In this document: positions 1 to 10,868 of the stretch, in pieces
Position numbering within the stretch: the first letter of the stretch is position 1
Layout: each line of letters begins with the position of its first letter
Origin: Strongylocentrotus droebachiensis
Taxonomy: Eukaryota; Echinodermata; Echinoidea; Camarodonta; Strongylocentrotidae
NCBI GenBank assembly: GCA_035222895.1
Contig: JAVYIG010000165.1
Coordinates: 449,001-513,000, forward strand
Length of the DNA: 64,000 nucleotides
Direction: 5' to 3'
Made by a program: the position numbers and the translations under genes
The notes under the pieces: generated by a model
What the model was told of the DNA's origin: nothing
The model's database searches: none
What the model saw: the letters and a program-made list of their open reading frames with translations, nothing else

Positions 1-497
1 TACGACTGTTTTACAAACGCTTGCAACTGTTCGCGAAAAAAATTAATTCGCAAAGAGCTTTCAAACGGGTTCAAAATTTCTTTGCGACAAGAAAAATTGT
101 TTTCGACGATGAAAACTGTTTGCGAACTTTCTTGCAACCTTAAACGAAGCTTTTACGACCTTTTACGCACCCGGGCGAAACCCCAAATTTGCTACGTTCG
201 CAAGCATTCGCCGCTCAGTGAGATACCCCTTAAGTGAACTCATCAATGATATATAACCTGCACTTGTGGCTATACCATCATCCATGACCCCCCGATAAAG
301 TAGGTTGCAGATATCTTCTCTGTTTATCAACTTGCATGAAATAATTGCGTGCTTTAATGAACAGATTATAGAAGGCTTTATAGATGATGATTATTATCCT
401 GTATAAAATCATGTTTACGTGGTGAATGAACTGACCAAGTTTCCTCACTTTGGCCAGATAAGTGTAGAACTACGTCGCGAGTCACTCAATATCATAC
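1..497. other. Left-edge sequence without a recognised gene
   Basis: Bases 1-210 repeat variants of GCTTGCAACTGTTCGCGAAA and GTTCGCAAGCATTCGC, the look of a transposon end cut by the window border. Bases 230-330 hold a 30-codon open stretch on the minus strand that I do not recognise. It does not resemble the SLC5A block expected next. Confidence 0.3.
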
Positions 498-597
498 ATC
501 ACACGGGGCGTCGCCAAAGGGGGTGGGGGTGTGGGGGGGTGCGACACCCCCCCCCCCCCACCTGTCAGGATATTGTCGGTAAAATTGCGCTGCCGTC

Positions 598-860
598 GGG
601 GAAAAAAGAGAAAGGGAGAGGGAAAAAAGAGAGGGAAAGGGAAAGAAAAGAAAATAAGAAAAGGAAAAAAAAAGAAAGAAAGGAAAAGAAAGGAAAAAAA
701 GGAAAAGAAAGGAAAGAAAAGGGAAGAAAGAAAGAGAAAAAAGAGGAAGGAGAGGAAAGAAAGGAAAAGAAAGAAAAGAAAGAAAGTAAAAAAAGAAGAA
801 AACATTGTAAAAGGGAAACAAAAGAAACGGGGGCCCGGTGAAAGAGAGAGGTAAGAGCCT
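598..860. repeat. Homopurine tract (GGAAAAGAAA-type)
   Basis: About 250 bases of nearly pure A/G on the plus strand. It produces long Lys/Arg/Glu-rich and, on the other strand, Phe/Leu/Ser-rich open frames that are not genes. Such tracts can form triplex DNA. Confidence 0.9.
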
Positions 861-1158
861 GAGAGAGGAGAAGTGGGAGTAACAGAGAGAAGGGGGTTGT
901 TGGGTGGAGTCGTCTCGTCGAGGGAGCAAGAAAGACACGGGTAAATATGTTGCTGTGTCGGGTCAGCTGTGTCGGTATTCTTCCTCGATCCCCGTGTACT
1001 ATATCAATGCAGAAGTTTGAAGTCGGTGAGATGTATATTTTTGTCGGTCGGCCGACAAGTTTTTTTCCCTACGAACTGTGACTTTTTATCCGCTGTGACG
1101 CTAGCCTTTAAACAAGGCCACATGTCTGATAGACGCCGAGCGACTAAAAAGAGACTAA

Positions 1159-1213
1159 TCGCGAAAACCTCCGTGAAAACCGTGAAAACCTCCGTGAAAA
1201 CCTCCGTGAATGA
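1159..1213. repeat. 12-base tandem repeat CGTGAAAACCTC
   Basis: Four close copies of GTGAAAACC(TCC) in a row, ending CCTCCGTGAATGACATTCG. A local minisatellite. Confidence 0.8.
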
Positions 1214-1429
1214 CATTCGTCATTCGGTCGCGCGTTCACTCCGGGTATCTAGACTCATCTCAGCCGCTTAGCCAGAGTCAACGAGGCCTTGTCAAAAGGC
1301 TACTGTGACGCCTTCGAGAGTGATTACAACTACAATACTTGTATTTTCTCGAAGTTTCACTACCCTATAATATCAGCTAAAGAAATCAGAGGTTTAAAAT
1401 TTTCGGGGAAACTAAATTTAAACCAGGTT

Positions 1430-3215
1430 TAAGAGTCAACAACGGTACGACGAATCGTCTTCCTTTCTCTATATTGTGATGAAACGCTAAAAATTCATTT
1501 AGACGAGTCGAGAACGGTACAACGAATCGTCTTCTTTCTCTAACAATTTAAGGAAACATCAAAGTTTCCGCGCTTCGCGCGAGAGGGGGAATCGGAATTC
1601 AGACAAATAGGGCTTATTTAGAGTCGAAAACGGTACAACGAATCGTCTTCTTTCTCTAATAATTTAAGGAAACATCAAAGTTTCCGCGCTTCGCGCGAGA
1701 GGGGGAAACGGAATTCAGACAAATAGGGCTTATTTAGAGTCGAAAACGGTACAACGAATCGTCTTCTTTCTCTAATAATTTAAGGAAACATCAAAGTTTC
1801 CGCGCTTCGCGCGAGAGGGGGAAACGGAATTCAGATGAATAGGGCGGTACGACGAATCATCTTCTTTTCTCTATATTGTGATGAAACGCCAAAAATTCCG
1901 AGCTTCGCGCGGAAGGGGAAAAATTCATTTAGACGAGTCCAGAACGGTACAACGAATTGCCTTCTTTCTTTAATAATTTAAGAAAACGTCAAAGTTTCCG
2001 CGCTTCGCGCGAGAGGGGAAACTGAATTCAGATAAGGATTTAGAGTCGAAAACGGTACAACGAATCGTCTTCTTTCTCTAATAATTTAATGAAACGTCAA
2101 AATTTCCGCGCTTTGGGCGGGAGGGGGATGCTTCATGCATTCAGACAAGGATTAAGAGTCGAGCACGGTTCAACGAATCGTCTATTTTCTCTAATAATTT
2201 AATGAAACGCCAAAAGGAGAGAACTGAATTCAGATAAGTATTAAGAGTCTAGAACGGTACAACGAATTGCCTTCTTTCTCTAATAATTTAAGGAAACGTC
2301 AAAGTTTCCGCGCTTCGCGCGAGAGGAGAAACTGAATTCAGACAAATAGGGGCTTATTGAGAGTCGAAAACGGTACAACGAATCGTCTTCTTTCTCTAAT
2401 AATTTAATGAAACGTCAAAACTTCCGCGCTTCGCGCGGGAGGGGAATGCTTCATACATTCAGACAAGGATTAAGAGTCGAGCATGGTTCAACGAATCGTC
2501 TATTTTCTCTAATAATTTAATGAAACGCCAAAACTTCCGCGCTTTGCGCGGGAGGGGGAGAACTGAATTCAGATAAGTATTAAGAGTCTAGAACGGTACA
2601 ACGAATCGTCTTCTTTCTCTAATAATTTAATGAAACGTCAAAACTTTCGCGCTTCGCGCGAGAGTGGGAGAACTGAATTCAGATAAGGATTTAGAGTCGA
2701 AAACAGTACACCGAATTGTCTTCTTTCTCTAATAATTTAAGGAAACGTTAAAGTTTCCGCGCTTCGCGCGAGAGGGGAAACTGAATTCAGATAAGGATTT
2801 AGAGTCGAAAACGGTACAACGAATCGTCTTCTTTCTCTAATAATTTAAGGAAATGTCAAAGTTTCCGCGCTTCGCGCGAGAGGGGAAACTGAATTCAGAT
2901 AAGGATTTAGAGTCGAAAACGGTACAACGAATCGTCTTCTTTCTCTAATAATTTAAGGAAATGTCAAAGTTTCCGCGCTTCGCGCGAGAGGGGAAACTGA
3001 ATTCAGTTAAGGATTTAGAGTCGAAAACGGTACAACGAATCGTCTTCTTTCTCTAATAATTTAAGGAAACGTCAAAGTTTCCGCGCTTCGCGCGAGAGGA
3101 GAAACTGAATTCAGACAAATAGGGCTTATTAAGAGTCGAAAACGGTACAACGATCGTCTTCTTTCTCTAATAATTTAATGAAACGCCAAAACTTCCGCGC
3201 TTTGCGCGGGAGGGG
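1430..3215. repeat. Satellite array, unit about 105-117 bp, roughly 17 copies
   Basis: Each unit holds ACGGTACAACGAATCGTC, CTTTCTCTAATAATTTAAGG, then the self-complementary CGCGCTTCGCGCG and a GAATTCAGA segment. Starts recur near 1444, 1513, 1630, 1747, 1844, 1945, 2053, 2166, 2255, 2369, 2483, 2595, 2705, 2815, 2920, 3025 and 3145. The 1513/1630/1747 units are nearly identical; others are shortened or diverged, implying more than one round of amplification. Confidence 0.92.
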
Positions 3216-3619
3216 GAGATAGCTATAATTTATGATGCTGACTAAGTTGACGGCCCCGGGTTTATAGGGTTAAATTTGTAGATGTTGGACATTTAATTTT
3301 GTTTTGTCGGTAATTGGTGGCTAGTTCTGTCGGTAATCGTTGGCCTCTACACCCCCCCCCCCCCACTGAAAAAGGTCTAGCGACGCCCCTGATCACACCC
3401 CCCCCCCGGACGGTGGAACATCTGTTTTTCTTCAAAACTAGAAGGTATTTTGATAACCCTTTTTATACTTGTATTGCATTATGAATCAATAATCAATCAT
3501 TGATTTTCATCATTAAGAATGATAACCGTGTGTATTTTCTGATTCAAGTCCATTTAACGGATTGCATTACATGCATTACAGAACAGCTGATCAAAGAAAC
3601 TAAAGTTGATTCTACTTAC

Positions 3620-3724
3620 ATGGAATTCATATGATACGACAGCATATCCTGATACAGCAGCGGTCCCACCAAGACCAATGAAGGACCCACTACCAATGTT
3701 ACTCACATACAAAGAAAGACCAAC
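3620..3724 (-). CDS. SLC5A-family cotransporter, exon 3 (second membrane segment)
   Basis: A 105-base, phase 0-0 exon between TTGTAG and GTAAGT, encoding VGLSLYVSNIGSGSFIGLGG then TAAVSGYAVVSYEFH. SNIGSG.F(I/V)GL.G.(G/A)A.SG is the SGLT signature; the SNIGSG region lines the sodium site in solved family structures. The gene must continue left: family members have around 600-700 residues and only 88 are encoded here. No next exon (the MPEYLRKRFGG block) was found between 3619 and 1. Confidence 0.92.
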
Positions 3725-4935
3725 CTACAACAAGAAACATAGAGAATAACATATTATTCGGGAAATAAAACACTTCAGTTGCTGTACGAATTCAATACAC
3801 ATCAAATCATATACCTTTTAACAAAAAGGTATAGCAGAGTATACACTACCATAAATATAGAACTTTTAATTTATTTTATTCAATTTATTTTCAACATGCC
3901 ATTAAACATTTGATGAGACAAAATGATGTATTACAACTGATCTAAGATAATGAAAGAAGTCTATATAAAGACAAACAAAAACTACATGGGATACAATGAG
4001 AAAGGATGGGGATGTAAAAATCATTGTATACATTGTGTAGTTTATTTTATGATTATGATGATCATTTAAAAAAAATCAAACTAGTTGAGGCTGGACAGAT
4101 GAATTACCTTGAATAATAAAGGGTACTTCTAGAACTCTCTAATGTTGATTGTACATAGAAAGTAACATACTGCTATGGGGTCTCAACTGAATTAGGTGTA
4201 CGAAGATAGTTGACCTTTAAGTTTTACATTGTCGTACTTGGGATGTCTTAGTCAGGTAAGTGCAACTCAGAGCTACTTTGTTTCTATAATAAGACGGTGG
4301 GTGAAGGATTGTCTAATTTCACAATATTGGGTAGATGAAGAAGATGCTGACCTTTATGTTTATGCATTTAAATTAGCCGCTGTATGAAATATATCATGAA
4401 AATCTTCAAACGGTCTTACATTTCAATCTCCTCTATCGTCAAACTAATCACTGCGATTGTAATATCCGATATGCACGTAGTATTGTAGTGTGACACAAAA
4501 CAGATATAATTCCTCATTTCCTCATTTAAATTGATTTACTAGAAAGTTATGTTTAATAATTAATCAGGCGGTGTCTTTACGTAGATTTAAATCACATTTC
4601 CTGTCCAATTGGTGAGATGTATAATCGGTATTATAATTTATTAAAAAGAAACAATCGAGACCGTAAGACAGCATATAAACACGCAACGGTATTCCATTCC
4701 TACATAGAGTAAAACATACTTACTGTCCAAACAGTGTCAGGTATTGTTATGTGCAAATGAAATGTGTGACATAAGACAACGTTATAGACAAGGAACTGTA
4801 TCTAATCCCACATTGTCAAAAACATATTAACTATCCATACAAGTTAATGAAAAGCGGCAGTCATTATTTTACCACAGTTAGTATTCACAGTGACTAGTTT
4901 CACGACGCCTTTCACAACGTTCTCAGCTGTATAAT

Positions 4936-5538
4936 CAGTGGCGTAGACAGGTTCGTACACCTGGGGGGATGACTCAGGGGCGGATCTAGCTTTTTGCTAA
5001 GGGGGGGTTGACCAAAATAATGACGATGCGGAGCATCGTCCACGAGCCGCGAAGCGGCGAGCCGATTTTTTTTTGGGGTGTTTATTTGAACCCCGTAAGT
5101 GATGTTTTCCTGGCATCTATTTACACAATGGAGACCATAAAAAGCAGTGCATGATAACGTCTTTTTAAATCAAGTAACATAACCCCCCCCCCCCGTAGAT
5201 CCGCGCCTGTTTAATCTTGTGGTTATCTTGTGGTTTCCAAACCACAAGATAACCACAAAATACTTGTAAGATTTTCTTTTTTTTACCGTCTGAATTGGTT
5301 TTCACCGTGTGAATGCGGCTAATAACAATAAACACAATTACAATAATGATGAGGATTATTATTATCATCATCATAATTATTATTATTATTAATATTATAA
5401 TGTTATCATTATTATTATTACTATTATTATCATCATTATGACTTATTAAGTAAGCAAATATCATTCCCCAAAACCTGGGGGGGATGATTGTACATGCCAT
5501 CCCCCTCATCCCCCCCCCCCCCGTTGTCTACGCCCCTG
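4936..5538. mobile_element. hAT-type non-autonomous transposon with 8-bp target duplication
   Basis: The 603-bp element starts CAGTGGCGTAGACA and ends TGTCTACGCCCCTG. It is flanked by the identical 8-mer TGTATAAT (4928-4935 and 5539-5546), the duplication length of hAT elements. It lies in SLC5A intron 2 and has no transposase. A second element with ends CAGGGGCGGATCTAGC and GTAGATCCGCGCCTG (4976-5211) is nested in it. Confidence 0.85.
5330..5450. repeat. ATT/ATC trinucleotide microsatellite
   Basis: Imperfect ATT, ATC and ATA triplets within the hAT-like element, giving an Ile/Asn-rich false frame on the minus strand. Confidence 0.85.
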
Positions 5539-5901
5539 TGTATAATGCCACCTATAATGAGAGTCATTGGCATTTTGTAATTAAAATTAGCACCTGCTTT
5601 TTATTGTCATTGGTGTCCTTATGAAACCCGTTGTTTATTGTTTATTTTTGCATATGTTTTTGTTTTGTTATCTTTTGTTACTGGCTTTTGTTTACACTAT
5701 AATTTGTATATTTTTATTCAGTTTATGAACTTCGAAAAACAGCTGTTAAAACTGAGCGAGTTACCGTGCTTAAATAAATGAAATGAAAGGAAATGAAAAA
5801 AGTGCTTCTTAAACAAGCTTGCTAATTTGCCAGATGCGTTCCACAATTTTTTTTAAATACTGTAATTAAAAAAAAAAGTTTGGGATAACGTAATAACTTA
5901 C

Positions 5902-5973
5902 CAACCACCATGCCATGTCTCGACCTGCCAGGAAATACCCGCTGGTGGTACTGCGATTCGACTTCCATGCCGA
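5902..5973 (-). CDS. SLC5A-family cotransporter, exon 2
   Basis: A 72-base, phase 0-0 exon between ATCTGTAG and GTAAGT encoding SAWKSNRSTTSGYFLAGRDM then AWWL. It matches the loop after segment 1, whose GYFLAGRDM.WWP signature is shared by SLC5A9, SLC5A10 and SLC5A11. Here the usual Pro after WW is Leu. Confidence 0.9.
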
Positions 5974-7819
5974 CTACAGATAAAAGAAAACAAAGACAAA
6001 GTCATCATCAGTGAGGATAGGATATAACATTAGTATGATATACAGATATTCTTTTAATAATAATTATATACAATTTATTGTCTTATAATCCATTGTCTTT
6101 CGTAATTCAATGCCTTCTTAAAAGCGTAAATAAAGTGTTAACTCTTCTTATTTCATACATGTATTTTCCCTGTATCACCGTGTAGTAGAATTCGGTTCAA
6201 GATCAGACATGGTTCAGGATGGACATTGGGCGTCATTAAAATGTGTTAAGATTTCAGTGATGCGATTGTGTGCTCCGGCGACAATTGCTCCTGTTTTTGT
6301 TTGTTTGTTTGTTTGTTTATTTATTTACTTATTTTTAATTTTAAAGAGATTAACTCGCGGGGAAAGACAGTGGAAATGATGTTACGAACCCTTGCAGAAA
6401 ACCAAGAGACCGATTATTCAATATCTACTGCAAACAGTGCTCCCTCAGCCCCCACCACCCCCCCCCCCCCGCCCCCTCCCAAACCTTAAATGGGCCCACA
6501 CTACGTCACCGCACGGAGAAGACGTTAATACTAAACACATAGACCTGGAAATAAAATAATATACCTTTATGCAATCTGTAAAATATATAATCATTATGTA
6601 TTTTATTTCTGCATTATTCTATTCTAAAATTTCGGAAGAAAAACGATAATAAAAAAATGACTTTCTGTACTGTTGCCTCACATTTGGGCGTTTGCCAAAC
6701 GATTTAGATCATCGTGCTATGTACCGTATTTTTAAAATTTGATTTTTAACTGATAATATTTTATTCGATGTTTCCTGTCATGCTAATTTTTAAGATTCTT
6801 GCTATTCATAACATTGACATTATTTTTGTTTTAATCATTTGAATAATTTTGACACTATACTGTGACATTGTCTATGTAATTATTGCACTTAAGTCAATTT
6901 TTCCAACCAATAGAATAAAATTTTATTTGTCCCACAGGAGACACTTTACATGTGTTCGATGGGATCATCCTAAAGTCCCGAGCCGTGATGAACTTCGGAC
7001 GAACTTAAACTTGAATAAGGACTCGTTCAAACAACCCATTTTATTCGAGTTCACGGGAAAATAAAGGTGAATATTTGAAGTAAGGCGCCACCACGATGTA
7101 GAGGGTAAATAGATAAGACACACTCAACTATTATTTTGTGTCAAAATAGGTGACGACGTAATACCGGTCGCGCTCGATCTCTCCGTCTATCTCTCCCTAG
7201 CCCACTCTCCTCTCTCTGTTGGTATTTATATGGCTAATGCCATGATCGCACAGACTTTCAGGAAATCAACCTAAAGGCAATTTCAATACTCTATTATCTT
7301 ATCTACTATCTAATATGTCATTGTCATATTCGCATGTTTCAATAGGTACAAGGCTATTGAAATTACTTTGGGTAAAATTGTTAAAAAGTATTGGCGATTT
7401 TGTTCAATTAGGTCAGGTCCAAGGGTTTTCTTTATCCTTAAATCGTCTCTATATTTCTTACTTGACACCATGAAATTCTAGCTGTAGAGATCACTGTGAG
7501 CTATTTTGCGATCATGGTGATGATGACGAAATTTATTCAAATGGGCTGTACCAAACAATTGATTTGCCTCTTGAATTTGTATCATAGGAAAAGCTGAATA
7601 GATATAAACAACAAATACATTTATGATCGACTGAGACTAAGTAGCATCCTCATGAAGACGATTTTAATGTCCATCTTAAACGACTGGAGGAAATGCTCGA
7701 AACAAAGCATTTATAAAGAGAATGCCTGAAGGATATATGTCTTAGATGCTTGACGACGGATAGTCAACTTGGTCGAAACGTCGAGCCACTCCCGCCACCC
7801 ATCCTCTCCAATCGGCGCT

Positions 7820-7953
7820 ATAGTTCTCCTTAGAACTATGGAAAGAAAGAACTATAAGAAAGATAACCAACAGTCTTTTTCAAGACTACACCAACAGTCC
7901 TTTTCAGGACTACACGCCCTCAAGAAAGATTACCGAGAGTCCTTTTCAGGACT
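7820..7953 (+). promoter_or_regulatory. Cluster of histone-type 3' stem-loops with a CAAGAAAGA element
   Basis: Three hairpins have the exact 6-bp stem, 4-base TTTC loop geometry of replication-dependent histone mRNA 3' ends: AGTCTT-TTTC-AAGACT (7872-7887), AGTCCT-TTTC-AGGACT (7896-7911) and the same again (7938-7953). The second sits in CAAC...ACAC context and is followed nine bases later by CAAGAAAGA (7921-7929), the classic sea-urchin U7 snRNA pairing element. Another hairpin (ATAGTTCT-CCTT-AGAACTAT, 7820-7839) precedes them. No histone frame is upstream, so this is a relic or a repeat family. Confidence 0.5.
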
Positions 7954-7977
7954 CCTCAATCCTCCTTCTCTCTCTGT

Positions 7978-8014
7978 CTCTCACATGGTGCATCCGCAAG
8001 CCTACTGTATAGAT
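7978..8014 (+). repeat. Dispersed repeat shared with 26390-26430
   Basis: CTCACATGGTGCATCCGCAAGCCTACTGTA recurs with one change on the minus strand near 26430-26398, inside the putative last ubinuclein intron. This shows that the stem-loop cluster belongs to a dispersed element or ends next to one. Confidence 0.65.
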
Positions 8015-8150
8015 ACATGTCTTATTTAGAAGAAATGTGCACTTGTGCTTTTGGTCAAGGAATGAAATTTCAAATATTTTTAATTGAGTCCCAAATTATG
8101 CCATGCAGGCATACCTCGTTATGCAGGCTTAAACATTAATCATAAGTTAA

Positions 8151-8779
8151 AGGGCCACTCTAACCAAACTAACATTGCCTTTCAAAACATGAATACACCT
8201 CTACTTATTAATATTCAAGCCTCTGATTTTTCAGAAAATCTCTTAACTGACAAAAATGATAATAATCATCCATTTTTCACAGATCTCACGCTTGCTGGGC
8301 TATGCCCTTCGAAAAAGGGTAATACGGTCACGTGGCTTGATGACGCATTTGACGTCATTGCGGGCATGTCCAATTTGTCCTACAACTAAGGATCTTACAA
8401 TATCATACTTAGGATTGACGAAATTGCCAGAAACGTACTGGGATTATCAAGTGCATATTATTTTTTCGGATAAATATCTTTTTTTCCTTCAATTAATATC
8501 ATAGTTTGCTTTTTTAAAGACATTTTAATGCCTAAATCACCCTTCTTTTCACCGGAGAGGCTCCTGCAGTGACTTATATGCTATAGCGCAATACAGCTCC
8601 GAAACTGGGCTTTTTTTTTCTAAGCGTTCTGATTCGGCATTTTTAAATCTAGATTCCAGAATTATTGATGATTTCTAAGAAAAATCATTGTCATGTTCGG
8701 AATCTCCGTCAAAAATTATTCTACATGTCTTTTTTTCTTCTCAAGTTCATTTTTAGCCCGTTTTAGTTATAGTGGCCCT
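8151..8779. mobile_element. TTAA-flanked MITE, 629 bp
   Basis: Ends AGGGCCACTCTAACCAAA and TTTTAGTTATAGTGGCCCT form imperfect terminal inverted repeats, each bordered by TTAA (8147-8150, 8780-8783). TTAA duplication is the habit of piggyBac-type elements. The open frames at 8084-8504 are inside it and not genes. Confidence 0.75.
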
Positions 8780-8880
8780 TTAAAATCTCTCCTTCCCGTC
8801 CAAAGGGGAAACATGATACCACCATCAGGAAAGAGAAGGCGTTGTACCTACCTAAATGCAAAACTCACAGGTATAAGAAT

Positions 8881-9033
8881 AGCTCCCTAAAGTGTTGGGA
8901 GCCCCAAATTCGCCAAAAGTTTGATGGCAGAATTTCACTTAAATTGTCTTAAATGACATTTCACATTATGATACAATTTACGTGAAATTTTGCAATCAAA
9001 TTTGTGGGGCTCCCAACACTTAAAAGAGGGTCT
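8881..9033. mobile_element. Short palindromic MITE, AGTGTTGGGAGCCCC family
   Basis: AGTGTTGGGAGCCCCAAATT near the left end is matched by the inverted GTGGGGCTCCCAACACTT at the right, which borders TTAA at 9034-9037. A longer relative is at 13914-14274. Confidence 0.75.
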
Positions 9034-9489
9034 TTAACTTGCAGTAGTACTATTTAAAGGGAAATCCAACCTTGATAGCAAAATGCTCTTGAGGAAAACT
9101 AAAAAATCTGAGAAGTAGATCGGTGAACAATTGAATGTGATCGGACAAAAATGGAAAAGTCATAAATCTTTGAAAGTTGTAATCACTTTATGTATGGGCT
9201 TTTCAAGTTGGCTGAATCGGTAATGTATATACATTATCTGTGATGTAAAGGAGGACAACTTTCTCATTATTGTATTCCAACACACAAAATGATTAAACTT
9301 CCAATTTTTTAAAGACACTATAAAGAAGAAAAAAAAAAATTGATGATATTTTTGTAAGCGACAACGGGATAGTGATCAGCGCTATGTCACAATCCTCTGA
9401 CGTAACTGCCAGTTTGAGATTCTCATATAGACTTAGTGATCTCATATTTTAAATCATAATAACTCTCTTATTATTGGTCAGATTAAATG

Positions 9490-10020
9490 GACTTATTTAA
9501 AGAGTTGGTTTGCCCAAAGTGAAAGAGTGGTTTCAATTCATTTTGTGATTCAATTTGTACAATGTATCATAAAGAGAAAGTTACTTTTCATGTCTTGTTA
9601 AAATGTAACAATAAAATTAGGTTAGAGTTTTTTGGAAAATTATTGAAAACTTATATTATAATTCCTTTCATGAACAAATAAATATTGATGAAAAAGCATT
9701 AGTTAAAGGTTATTTTATGGGAAAAAAAAAATTGTGATAAACTTCATGTTAATTTTAGGACAATACATAATATACATAATGTATATTAAACTTCGGTGTG
9801 ATGGAAAAGAGTACAATAGTAAAAGTCTGTTCACAAATTTCAAATTAAAACTACGATATTACCTAGCAAATAAACAAAGTTTTTTATTGACGAAACACAA
9901 AGAAATTTTTCAAGAAATGTTAAGGTTATAACTTTTTATTTAAATACTTTTGTCTTTTTTTTGTATTATGTTCAAATTTAAATATAGATGAAATGTGAAA
10001 TATGTGAAATAAAACACCTC
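9490..10020 (+). mobile_element. Possible 3' end of a non-LTR retrotransposon
   Basis: A broken plus-strand frame contains EKVTFHVLLKCN (9580-9615), resembling the E-x-x-x-H-x-L-x-x-C ending common in LINE ORF2 proteins. It is followed by an AT-rich frame (9734-9931) and AAATAAAA near 10005. Heavily decayed; identification is tentative. Confidence 0.3.
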
Positions 10021-10319
10021 GGTAAGAGGACAAGAAAATAAATAAAGAGAAAGTCAATACTCTTTTGGATACTCACCGGATGTTGAAATAATTCCTAACG
10101 TTTGCACTTCCCTTAAGAGCTATATGCCAGATCCGAAATCATACTCAAGGCTCAGTTTGTTACTTTCTTAATTTGATTTCAATACGCTTTATACTCATGA
10201 CATATCGTATGTTGAGAGTCGGGAGGGTGTCGGGTCTATGTGATGAATACGCCCTTCTGTCTCTCAACAGATGTCACGTGGTACCGCTCAATTCGGAATC
10301 TTTGCAATGTTTCTGACCT

Positions 10320-10868
10320 GTTTTCTGGATTATTTTTTTCAATAAATGTATTTCACTTTTGATATTAATTTTCATTATAATCTGCTTAAGTTATAGACAA
10401 ACCTATCTTACCTTCTTCTGATGTTAAACGCCATCATACGAAGCAATATACTCTTAAGCTTACATCAATTTGTTTGATGTTGTGTTATAATATGATTGTA
10501 ATTATAGCAATCTCATATACTTATTCATTTATTTATGTATTTATGTAGAACACCCTACAGAATCATTGTGTGAATTATTTTTACCGTTGCTATGTACCTA
10601 TTTGTAGTTTTGTGTTTGTATTTAAAATCAACCTTTTGTTTGCAATTAAGGAATAATAAATAAATATACCTCCTCTTATTATTGGTGTTACTTATCTATT
10701 TTTTTTCTTCTCCCATTTGCTATGTTTTCTTTAAATATATTAATATATGTTTTTAATTTTTTTTTATATGATTGTATGTTTGATGTAAACTTGCATTTTT
10801 TGTCTTTGGACTTTTTGACAAGTCGTGAAAATAAAACCTCATTTGAATCTTGAATCTTGAATCTTATT
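10320..10868 (+). mobile_element. Non-LTR retrotransposon 3' end with (TTGAATC)n tail
   Basis: AT-rich sequence ends AATAAAACCTCATTTGAATC followed by TTGAATCTTGAATCTT. The same ending recurs at 39195-39226, so this is a family 3' terminus with a short tandem tail. Confidence 0.55.

Larger units (their letters stand above)
505..3389. mobile_element. Transposon-like element (about 2.9 kb) enclosing a satellite array
   Basis: GGGGCGTCGC at 505-514 is mirrored by GCGACGCCCC at 3380-3389, and ATCACAC lies directly outside the left end (498-504) and two bases outside the right end (3392-3398). Both ends carry C-runs (545-558; 3352-3364) and TGTCGGTAA motifs. The GGGGCG termini resemble hAT-type ends (CAGGGGCG). 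No transposase frame is visible. Inside lie a purine tract, a 12-base repeat and the 117-bp satellite. Confidence 0.5.

Noticed and set aside
419..938. Lys/Arg/Glu-rich and Phe/Leu/Ser-rich frames of 100-150 residues on both strands
   Set aside because: They are translations of a homopurine tract and C-run; no start context, splice sites or domains.
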